Source of the DNA: Cyclostephanos tholiformis
Lineage: Eukaryota > Bacillariophyta > Thalassiosirophyceae > Thalassiosirales > Thalassiosiraceae
Assembly: GCA_036939975.1 (NCBI GenBank)
Contig: JALLPB010001217.1
Location: 1 to 11,216 of the forward strand
DNA: 11,216 nucleotides
Reading direction: 5' to 3'
Part shown: in pieces, positions 1 to 9,600 of the stretch
Layout: each line of letters opens with the position of its first letter
Numbering within the stretch: position 1 is the stretch's first letter
The notes under the pieces: model-generated
Seen by the model: only the letters and a program-made list of their open reading frames with translations
Database searches by the model: none
What the model was told of the DNA's origin: nothing
Program-made: the position numbers and the translations under genes

Positions 1-182
1 ATACAGGGCGAATTCTCGCCCGATGGCGGCGTCCAGTGGCTCCGCATGAAGCCCTGGACGTGCTCCATCGGGCGATGCACGCCGTATCGCACCGGCGCAT
101 CCGCATGGCCATCGAAACGGCCCACGAAGTAGGTGAATTTTTTTCTGTTGTCGATTTTTTGTAATACATAACTGTAGCTAAA

Positions 183-199
183 CGACCATCTTATGGTCG
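183..199. repeat. Short inverted repeat, 7-bp arms
   Basis: CGACCAT (183-189) and ATGGTCG (193-199) are perfect inverted copies around a 3-nt spacer. It lies in AT-rich DNA between the two GC-rich blocks and would lie inside an intron in either exon model. Its function is unknown, and an arm this short can arise by chance. Confidence 0.5.
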
Positions 200-272
200 A
201 TTAAACATAAAGCCGAGCTACACTATTATTCTTTAGGATATGTTAATGTAGTTCGTATATTATTGTGGCCTG

Positions 273-313
273 CCGACGACAATGGATGCCGTTTCGGCCA
301 CCATTGTCGGCGG
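273..313. repeat. Strong two-tier hairpin
   Basis: Arms 273-285 and 301-313 pair over 13 positions with one mismatch (A276 against G310). Inside, after a 2x2 internal loop, GCCG (288-291) pairs with CGGC (295-298) around a TTT loop. The element is GC-rich in an AT-rich setting, so it stands out. It could be a structured RNA element, a remnant of a small inverted-repeat transposon, or a fold within an intron. The pairing itself is certain; no family is recognised. Confidence 0.7.
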
Positions 314-379
314 TGGGCGAGCGATTAGACAAAAAATAGAGTAGCTGTAGAATTAAATTAATTACTCTGTTATTTTATC

Positions 380-393
380 GTTTCAATTGAAAC
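380..393. repeat. Perfect 14-bp palindrome
   Basis: GTTTCAATTGAAAC is self-complementary over all 14 bases. It lies at the edge of the GC-rich block 393-450. A dimeric DNA-binding protein could use such a site, but nothing here shows that. Confidence 0.45.
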
Positions 394-462
394 CACGCGA
401 CAGCGCCCTCGACCAACACCTCGTCCGCGTCGCCCATGTGTTGGAATGGGCCTATCCATAAA

Positions 463-604
463 ATTCACGCCGATGGAGGGGAAAACGGCTCCATCATGGT
501 GGAGATGTTTGTGTGTTGTGTTTAGCTAGCAANATTCACGCCGATGGAGGGGAAAACGGCTCCATCATGGTGGAGATGTTTGTGTGTTGTGTTTAGCTAG
601 CAAA
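463..604. repeat. 70-bp direct repeat around the N; probable contig join
   Basis: Bases 463-532 and 534-603 are identical over 70 positions and are separated only by the undetermined base 533. Each copy contains GATGGAG and CTCCATC as a 7-bp inverted pair with a 10-nt loop. Perfect identity with an N exactly between the copies is what results when two contig ends that truly overlap are abutted instead of merged. I infer that the genome has one copy and that this sequence is about 71 bases too long here. A real recent tandem duplication is the alternative. Confidence 0.85.
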
Positions 605-615
605 AAGCCTTCCGA

Positions 616-636
616 GCGGGAATTTTTCGTTCCCGC
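616..636. repeat. Inverted repeat GCGGGAA / TTCCCGC
   Basis: GCGGGAA (616-622) and TTCCCGC (630-636) form 7-bp arms around a 7-nt loop. Each arm resembles the E2F core TTSSCGC, in opposite orientation. The element lies 47 bp beyond the 3' end of the transposase relic and could equally be part of that transposon's end. An 8-bp tandem AGCTGTTA pair follows at 649-664. No function is shown. Confidence 0.45.
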
Positions 637-683
637 CAGAACGGACTTAGCTGTTAAGCTGTTAACTTATTTCTAATAATAAT

Positions 684-3231
684 TTATACCACTTCCTTTT
701 TGTGTTCTCCCCCAATCATCTCATTTGCCACCTTCAACTTGCAAAGTATGTTGTCATTATTCTCTGTCATAACTGTGCTCTGTGTTGAATTTCCAGTGTT
801 GGCCACCCTTAGTGCCTTCAAAGACTCCCATTCATCCTCTGACATATCCAGGACAGCTGCGATTGCATTCCTCTTCTGGAGCGCTGTAAACCTGCTGAGG
901 TATGTCTCTGACATGTTGATGTCCCTATTGCTCATGTCAAGCAGTTTTTCCTTGTCCTCTGTTGTCCACTCTTCAATGTTTGGCAGGTTAATGTTAGACA
1001 CCCAGATCTCCTTCCACTTCTCCACTTTCTCGCCCTTCTTCCTCATTCCCTTTGTATCATTGCCATACCACAATAGCAATACATCCAACTCCTTCATTGA
1101 CACCTACCTGTAATTATTCGCCTCAAAGAATGTGGCCTTTGCAACCAATATTGCCATCCCCTTATTGCAAAGCACAGCCTTTTCCAGCAGCTTCTTTTTC
1201 AGTTTTGTTCTTTCTTCAATTTTTTTCTCCCTCACCTGAAGTGCTTGAGCTTTAAAAAAGTCATCTGAACACACATGGCTCCCACCCATCACAAAGTACT
1301 TCTTCCCATGAGTGTTCACATGAGCCAACAGTTTGATTCACTCCCATGACATTCACTCTGTAATTGGCCCTCCAAGTGATCATCGGTTGGCTTGATTGTA
1401 ACCAATGCTTGCAAAGGCGACCCATCATATACCCCCTCGGTCAACGCATACACAGCATAATCATTCGCCTCTTGTACAGAGTTAACAAGGAATGCATAAC
1501 CCTTATCCATGTCCATCGACTTCCTTACCTGTGGATCCTTTAGACACTTATGGGTAAGAGGTGCAGCACCAATGCTTGCCCACGATTTGAGACAATTATT
1601 GCGACTAAATCCCTCCTTGAATGCCAAATCGAGGTGCAGCCCTGTGTCAGGATCAACTCTGCCAAACACCAACAGTCCATGCTTGTATTGTGGCACCAAC
1701 ACACTCTTGTCAAGCCGCACTAACTCATCAACAAGGTTCTTGAAATTTGCATGGTACTTGGATTTGAATAGACCAAATGTCCGATCGGTCTCTTGCATGA
1801 CCACGGTAATGTTTGGCACACCAGGGTAGAGGTAGACCAAGGTGCTTTAACTGGGCAAGGAGCTCAACTTGTAAATGCCCTGGCCTGCAACCACACTTCA
1901 AGAGGAGGCAATGTCCTGGCCTGTCATGCATGTTAGGGTAAAGGAGCAAAATTGAGTCTTCGACATATTGTGCAAACTCACTGTTGTCCATCCCGCCTTT
2001 TGTGTTGAGGCCAAAGGTGCAATCCCAGGATGTCTTGACTTCATGCCCAAACTTCCCAATCACTCGGGGACAAAATTGGAACATCTCATTCCGAATTTGC
2101 TTCCCATCATCCATCTTTGCCTTTGTTTGAAATAGGAAATGCGGTGGGAGTGCCTCGCCAGCAGTGTTGCTCCCACAAACCAAGGTCGCCATCAAGCTAT
2201 CCTTGTTGGTTTGTTCTACATTATAAGACAAACACGAATCATGGAGGGTGATAAGTCATCTACCTCCCTTATTTCCTCCGCTCACATCATCCAAAGAAAG
2301 GCACATCTTGTCAAAATTAATGATGAAAGGCAGCTGCTCATTGGGGATTCTCACCATTTCATTGGTCTCCTATATGGTGAATCTGAGTTCAACCAAGTCC
2401 CATTCCCAATTACTGGAAATATTGGTGAATGTAGTCCATTAACATTAAACTCTCCGATCTTCTGCGAGGTGCATCATCGACACATCCAAATTATTTGTCG
2501 TTGCCGACAACACATGCTGCAGCATCTTCTGACAATAATCGTGTTTCAACACAGTATTGATGCATGTAACCAGCTTTTTGTAAGAGATCTCCCCCATCTT
2601 TGAGTTGATTTGGCAAATTTGGATGTAACTTTTGAATGCTACACAAAGTGATTTAAACGCCCACACTGGTACGTCCCCCTTTACCCCCAGCTTCAGTGGC
2701 AAAATCCCAACAAGATTAGCATTGACACACCTCCGAATTGTTGCGGCATGTGGACCGACGCCATCGTACTTGGCCTGTACCAATCTTGCAGCTTGATTTT
2801 CCATTTGGTTTTTTCAGCTCCCGGGCATACCAACTGCCCTCTTAAATGCTTGCTTTGCAAAATCTGACAACGCAACCTTGTTGATACAATCTACCTGGAG
2901 TTGTTGGTGTCAATGGTGGTGGTGATGTCAAATTGCCACCCGCCATGACTACAGCAGTACTAGTACTAGTCCCAGACAATGGGAACATATTTGTCATTGA
3001 CAGCAACGATGGAACAATTATCTGTCGGTGGGAGGAGGCTGTACTATCTCCTCCACTGATTGCCGTCTTGTATGTGTGGCGGATGACCACCTGCTTTGCC
3101 AAGTTCTCACTCTCTGCCAAAGTGAATTTTGTGGTGCGCATCGCCTGTGCGACCTTTGCTTTTGGGCACAGCATCATGAACTTGACAGCCTCTGCGATGC
3201 GGCTGTTGACACACCTACCCCTTCCTGACAT
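684..3231 (-). pseudogene. Decayed DDE_1-type transposase
   Basis: This is a relic of a cut-and-paste transposase from the DDE superfamily endonucleases (DDE_1-like, pogo/Tc1 side). It starts at ATG 3231 with a basic, helix-rich segment, MSGRGRCVNSRIAEAVKF, likely part of the DNA-binding region. The catalytic core follows: first Asp in IINFDKM (codon 2312-2310), then the CGSNTAGEALPPHF block near 2170, then KCGCRPG where the second Asp should be (codon 1892-1890 now reads Gly), then QETDRTFGLFK with the third Asp (1786-1784). A lysine/glutamate-rich tail ends at TAA 686-684. It cannot be expressed whole. In-frame stops lie at 2816, 2447, 2441, 2372, 2258 and 1106 (first bases). Frameshifts lie near 2890, 1838 and 1322. 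The match was judged by eye. No convincing terminal inverted repeats or target duplication were found, so the element's ends are unknown. Confidence 0.88.
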
Positions 3232-3672
3232 GTTGGCAAAGACTCTTTGTCAATGGGAGTCAAAGATTTGTTGACGGTTGATGAGATATTATTGAATTAA
3301 CACATCATGTGCATGATAATATTTTAGGAGGTTTTGGCACGTAGTAGTGTGGTTAACACTAAAGTTAGGCAAGAGGACATAGGTGGAACATATAGGGGTG
3401 TCGTATATCAAACAAATTGGAAGAGTGTGCTTTACAACACTACATACCTGTTGGGAGTATTAGATCGACTTAGGAGGGCTTAATTATACTAATTGCTGTC
3501 TTTTTCATCAAAATAGTGCTAATTTTACCCCGAAAAATATAGCCTTCTCTCAACTTTTGACGCGGGCTTTCTTTGTTGAAATCGTGACTCTCCCTTTCTC
3601 AACGACGTCTTCTCTAGCCGTTATTTTTATTGTTCACATTCTGTGGTTCAAGATGTGCCACATGTCACAAAG
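3232..3672. other. Intergenic stretch between transposase relic and PHIP/BRWD-like gene
   Basis: This is AT-rich DNA with no convincing open frame. Its right part is the 3' untranslated region of the minus-strand gene ending at 3673. The part next to 3232 would be the leader of the dead transposase. A donor-like CAG/GTATGT on the minus strand at 3450-3442 could be an old leader intron of the transposon. AGTGT/ACACT (3346-3360) is a small inverted repeat. ATTTTTCG occurs on the minus strand near 3530 and on the plus strand at 622-629. That is too short and imperfect to claim as transposon ends. Confidence 0.5.
3626..3631 (-). promoter_or_regulatory. Polyadenylation signal AATAAA
   Basis: AATAAA on the minus strand lies 41 nt after the TGA at 3675-3673, within an A-rich run. 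Its position suits 3' end formation of the PHIP/BRWD-like transcript somewhere around 3600-3615. The hexamer is short, so its placement is the main support. Confidence 0.5.
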
Positions 3673-6600
3673 TCAGTAGCTTTTCTTAGTCACGTCGCGG
3701 TAAACGTCGTTCAGCTTCTGCCAAAGATCTCTATGAGAAAATAAAATGCGGAATGTGAGAAATGCTGTGAGCAAACATGACGACGGCGGGCAAGGGCGAT
3801 TTCAACACCAACTGCATTGTTCTTACAAAGCATATCTGCAATATTTTTTCTGCAAACTGATTTCTCCGTTGTAGACACAGCAATTGTGAAAAGTAAGTAT
3901 AATATCTTCCTGTAGCTCAGAAATGTGATCATACCGAGGCATGCGCTCCTCCTCAATTGTGCGAAAATCCATCGGTTTCTTCACCACCTTCAGATACTCT
4001 TTGGCGATAGCGGGAAATACTTCACACACCGGCTGAGAGAATAAATTGAGATAATCCATCTCTCTCTGTGCCGACACAAAAAAGTTAGTGAAATTATCTT
4101 CATTCATGCTGCGAGCATTTCGTCGAGAACAACTCACCAGTTTCTCAAGGACTGCGGCTCCCACTGATTGAATTAATCTTCTTGAGACTGGATGCCATTT
4201 TTCAAGATCTGGGTACTGGGTTTTCTTTTTTTTTAGTGTTCGGCTTCGTTTGCTAGTTGGTACAACAGTTCGTCCTCCTTTTCTTTTCTTGGGGCCAACT
4301 GGACGAGAAATTTCATCATCACTACTATCGTTTTCATCTTCGCCACTAGAATAAGAATAATCACCGTCCTCTGAATCAATTTCCGTGTATATCGGCTTTT
4401 TTCTTGATCGTGGAGGCATCCTTCTCTTCGCATTATCATCTCTGTCGCTTTCATCGCCCCCGCTACTTTCAGAATGATCTTTTTCCAAAATATGGTCTTC
4501 TTCGCATTTTTTCTTCCTCGTTTCTCTCAAAGATGTCCTTTGACTAGGGCTGCCAGCCGCTGTCAACTGTGAATTCTGAACTGCCGATCGTCGATTCGGT
4601 CGGCGCAAAACGACTTGATACTTATTCTCAATATCACTAATTTGTTCTTCTTGATCAAAATCTTTCTCCGTGTACGCTGGCTTCCTTCTTGCTCTTTGCG
4701 GCGGTTTTCTCTTTTTTTGGCTTGCCCTCTCTTCAGCAGAAACGTCGTCGTCACTTCTATCGCATTCATCACTCCTGCTACTTTCGGAAGGAACGTCCTG
4801 GTTGGTCGGGTTCCTCCTTGCTCTTGAAGACGTTCGTCGGCCGGAGCTGCCACCCGCTGTCGATTGCAATTGCTCAGCAGCCGATCGTCGACTTAGTCCG
4901 CTCGAAACAACTACATTTTCATTCTCGAAATCGCTCACTTGTTCATCTTCCTCCGAATGTTTTTCAGAATATACCGGCATGCTTCTTGCTCTTCGTGGCG
5001 GTTGTATTTTCCTTTGGCTTGACTCCTCTAAAGCAGAAACGTCTTCGTCACTTTCCCTAATGCTTCTTGCTCTTGGCGACGGTCTTCTCTTTCTTCGGCT
5101 TTCCTTCTTTTCAGCAGAAACGCCATCGTCGCATCCATCGCTTTCATTACTACTGCTACTTTCGGAAGGAACGTCCCGGTAGGTTGGCTTCCTCCTTGCT
5201 CTTGAAGATGTTCGTTGGCCGGGTCTGCCACCCGAAGTCAACTGCAATTGCTGTGCAGCCGATCGTCGATTCGGTCGGCTCGAAACAACTACATTTTCAT
5301 TCCCGAAATCGATCATTCGTTCTTCTTCATCCGGAACTTTCTCGGAATATACCGGCTTGCTTCTTGCTCGTGGAGGCGGTGGCCTCTTCGTTTGGCTTGC
5401 CTCTCCGTCACTTTCATCACTACCACCACTCTCAGAATGCTCTTTGTCCATGTAAGATGGCTTCCTCGTTGCCCTTGAAGATGTTCGTGTCAACTGCGAA
5501 TTTTGAACAGCCGATGGTCCAGTAGGTCGGCTTGAAACTACTTGATGCTCTTGGTCGATATCATTCTCTCCCTCAGATTGAATCATGCGTTGGGGTTGGC
5601 GCCTCTCCTCGAAATCATTGATATCTAATTCTTCAATGCTGCCAATTTTAGCACGCACTCGAGATTTCGCTTGCGCAACATCATGTGCAATTGATTGCAC
5701 GTCATTTTCTGGGTCAGTTGCGTCTATCGTATTATCTTCCTCAATGGCATCTACGAGACTTTTGAACTTGTCATACAATTGACAAGCCAATTCGAAAATA
5801 TCGTTGCCATCTTCATTGTATTTGTAACAGTTTTCCTTCAGTAACTCCATGTCAGCAATGACACTCAATTTGTTGGTGTAATAATAGCTCCGCAATCTTT
5901 TTTGAATTAGAGATAGATGCATCGGCACTTCGATCATCTCAAGATAGTCAGTATATTTGCTCGTGTCAACCTGGTCAAAGAACCACTCAGTGACGTTAGA
6001 GTCAAGGTTCATGGTGGTGTGTAATGCTCCCCTCACAGCAAGACAAACCTTCTCTCTCATAGTTGGGGCGATAGGGGCATCACAGGATGCGTTGGTCATA
6101 CTGATACTCCAAACGCTGAAAAGGTATGGATTTTTGTCGTTATTATCATCCCAAACCATGGTTAAAGCATTGTATCCACTATCGAATAGATGATATTCTT
6201 CATCGTCGCGTGTTTCATTCATATGAACCAGACGGCCAGTGAATTCCAAATATTCAGGATCTTCTGTTCCTTCGTTGTTATCACTCCTGTTTGGTTTACA
6301 AAGCACATTTACTGAGAGCCCATCAACTCGCCCATTATTTGCACTAATCGCTCTTTCTAACTGTTCCACTTTCCACAAATATAGATGTTCGGGAATAAGA
6401 AAGTCTTCTTCATCACACTCAAACAGAGTTACTTCAAACTTAATTGATTCAGTAGAGCGAGTTCTGGGAGCAGAGGGAGGGACGAAAGTTGGAGCCGGCC
6501 ATGGAAAAGTTCGATTCGATGACGTTGACGGCACACCTGAAATCACAAGGCTTAAAATCGCTGATACGCCAATCAACTTGTCATCACATTTAGACTTGTA

Positions 6601-9600
6601 ATTTCTTTCGTAGGGGAAACGGTATCGTGCATGTGTAACCTTGCAGCGTACAACTGGCCATGATGATGCCGTTGGCCACGACTTCCAAGGAGGGGAATAA
6701 CCCTGAATCCAAAATTTCCTTAACAATTCACGATGTGCTTTCGGTATGTAAACCACCGAGTCTCCAACTTGTGGACAGTACATTTTTTGTCCGTGGTAGA
6801 TGGTCCGACAAAGCCAATTCCTGCGAACAAGGCTGCCTCCACCCCTAGGCAACTTAAACATGTGACCCGAAACATTCCAGTCGTCAACATATTTCCCGCT
6901 AGGCTTCGTATGTGTACTCATTAGCTCTTCCAATGCTTCGTCATCAGAATTCAATTCATTATACGTTCTTTGCACAGCCTGGCGAGACGATGCACGAGCT
7001 GGTTGACTTTCTTCACGGAATTCGTAATCTGGTTGGGGTCTCTCTCTACGTCTTCTTCGTCCAGATCCACCTCTTCCTCTCCCCGATTCTTGCCTCCGAT
7101 GAAACTGTGACAAGAATTCATTTCTCTCATCTTCGCTACTCTCGTCAAGCCTACGTCCATTAACTACAAATTCTTCGTCATCCTGATCCTCCTCCTCACC
7201 CTCACTTTCTGGCACATCATTGAAGCTAATCCATCGGTAACGGTTAGAGAGCGGCCTATCGTTAGATGCAGAATCCCTATTTCGGTTACCAGTAGCACTC
7301 GTAGCTCGATGAGTAGAAGTGGAATAGTCTTTTACAAAGTGACGGACGAAGTTGCCTTCTTTATTTATGATGGCAGTTTCACAGCTCTGGTTAAAATCGG
7401 GGTTTCTAGCCATAATTCGTCTGGCCTTGGTTTGTGGATTTCTACTAATCACACCTCTCTCTAATTGATTCTTCAAGCGTCGAGTGTCATATCCATCCAA
7501 TACTGTGCTGCATGGTTGTATTGGGAGTGGACCCTTAAGCTCTCTATATGTTTCCCTCATGGCTTCTGAATACGGGACCCCTTCATGAGTGCACCGTACA
7601 CCTCCGGGAGCTAGATGGGGTGGTCTTCCCGACCCTCTCTCAATGCAGTAGCCATTAGCATCATATATCAGCTCATAGTAATCGTTAGCAAAATATTGCT
7701 CTTGCAATGCTTTTTCTTCAAAATTGTCCGACCGAGTTTGAAGCCTTGCCGGTATTTGAGAATCCAATATAATGACCCTCCCACTTTCGTCAGTTAAAAC
7801 CAGATTCAGCCCATCTGGGCTAAATTGTGCTTCAAGATAGCCACACAGTTTTCCTCTGTCAGAGGTAGGTTCAATTGGACCATGTAGTAAAGTGTTCGAA
7901 TGAGTACAAAAGCAGTCACCCCGATCAAGATCCCACACATTTACAACACCATCAGCACCAGCCGATGCAAACACCGACGGAAGGTGAGGGTGTGGGGCCA
8001 AAGAAGGACAAAGAGAATTATGGGAGGATGTGATACCCATGAGACATTTCCCTGTATGACTATCCCAGACATAAATAAATTGAGACCCGGGAGTGATATC
8101 CGTCCCGCTTCCCTTGATCGGGCTTGATTGTGAGGTGATGACTTTAGTATCATCGCATGTCCAAGCTACACCATCGCAATTCACCTTGGTATTGCTGGTT
8201 CCATCGCGCGACAATTCACGAAGCTGAATACATAGTTGCGATTGAATGGTAAACCTGACAGGAAGAGGAGGTGGGTGGAAACCTGACCAAATACAAACGT
8301 TCCCGTCTTTCATGCTTGCAGTCAATATGCGATCACCGGCGGTCGAATACTTCATATCTGTCACAGCGTTAGTGTGAACGTCGCTTAATGTGGCCAATAA
8401 ACGTCCTTTCGCATGGGCTGCCAAAATTGACACAAAGACGGAAGTCAATGAAAATGAACGTTTCAGTGAATGTAAGTGTACAACGGAGACGCACCCATTC
8501 TCGACTTTAGCATCATCTTGCTCGAGTGCCTGGTTACATCATCATCGGGGCCGCATTGTCTCAAATCATCTAAGGATCCCACTTGCCAATTGTCGTCATC
8601 GGCCCAAACGCGCCCCATTCCATCATTTGACCCAGTAGCAAAATGGCCTCCCACAGGGGATCTTGCTATACACATTACCTTGACCTGTTTTCCGTGGCCT
8701 GTTCGAGTCACAGGTCCTGGCGATCCTTTATCCTCAATATTGTCCCCGTGATGCAATTGGGCTATGAGTGTCACACCTGCATCAATATGATCATTCGCGA
8801 CGAAATCGCCAAAATTCCTTCCGAATTCAATGCCCGGAATGCCATTATTCGAAATGCCGGAAACTTCTTCGGCGGCTTCACGACGACCTTCTTGTGATGA
8901 TGCATTAAATGAGTTTGGTTGCACAGACTGCGTACTATGATACGCGTCCGTATTATCCCGATCAGTCGCGTCGTCCATTATAACTGATGACGAATAGTGA
9001 TCGCCATATCGTTTCAATGCAGCTTCGCGGATATCCCACATTCGTGCCAAGCCGTCCTCGCCACAACTCACCAATTGAAACGGGTTACTCATCGACCATG
9101 AAACCTACGAGGTAAGAAATGGTTTTGATGAGATCGACTCACTCGATCTATCATTACATCTAGAACGAGCTGTCGATACCTTACCATATTGGCTCCGCCC
9201 GTATGACCTCTAAGTATGGCCACTGGCCAACCATCATTCAGACCCCACACTCGAATATCTCCATCTCCCGATGCCGTGGCCAGAAAAGCATTGTCAGAAC
9301 TCACGTCAATATCCGCCACAACACCCGCGTGTCCCCTTAAGGAACAAACTAGGATTGCCCCACGCACATTCGTGCCATAATTGATCGACGAGGGCCCAGC
9401 GCCACATGACTTCTGACCAACGCCCAAGCGAAATACTTTTGCGACTTGGTCATCGGCCCCGGTTATGAAATATTTCCCAGTCCTATCAAATTTTAAGCAA
9501 TATATCGGGTAAACCAAATGACTGCTGATGGTGGCAGCATGAGACAATCGCGATTTCAGCACGGACAAACGGGTGCGATTGGAAGATGATGATTGTCGAC

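Larger units (their letters stand above)
1..461. other. Possible exons of an unidentified gene; strand unresolved
   Basis: GC-rich blocks at about 1-131 and 393-450 sit in AT-rich DNA, as exons do among introns. I do not recognise a product. Minus-strand model: an ATG at 437-435 opens MGDADEVLVEGAVAW, with nearly every codon starting with G. A second open stretch runs leftward off the window from about 202, with YFVGRFDGHADAPVRYG inside it. All candidate acceptors in front of that stretch (in 146-177) would need a phase-2 donor, which exists near 397. Plus-strand model: a frame open from base 3 ends in a possible donor GTAATA at 161. It could join an exon after the CAG at about 404-406 that reads ALDQHLVRVAHVLEWAYP and stops at 459-461. 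The two models use codons in register with each other, so third-position bias cannot separate them. The whole stretch may also be non-coding. Confidence 0.3.

Noticed and set aside
684..3231. Reading the transposase breaks as introns instead of damage
   Set aside because: At 1838 and 1322 the homologous sequence continues within a few bases in the other frame, leaving no room for an intron. A catalytic Asp is also lost.
700..3274. Plus-strand open frames opposite the transposase relic
   Set aside because: The minus strand carries recognisable transposase blocks in order, and the plus-strand peptides match nothing and are short.
606..3540. Terminal inverted repeats marking the whole transposon
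   Set aside because: Only an 8-base ATTTTTCG match and scattered similarities were found between the flanks, which is within chance.
4615..5525. Several open frames of 70-170 codons on the plus strand
   Set aside because: They lie opposite the repeat array of the PHIP/BRWD-like exon 3. Their Ser/Leu-rich, repeated peptides are the mirror of that biased coding sequence.
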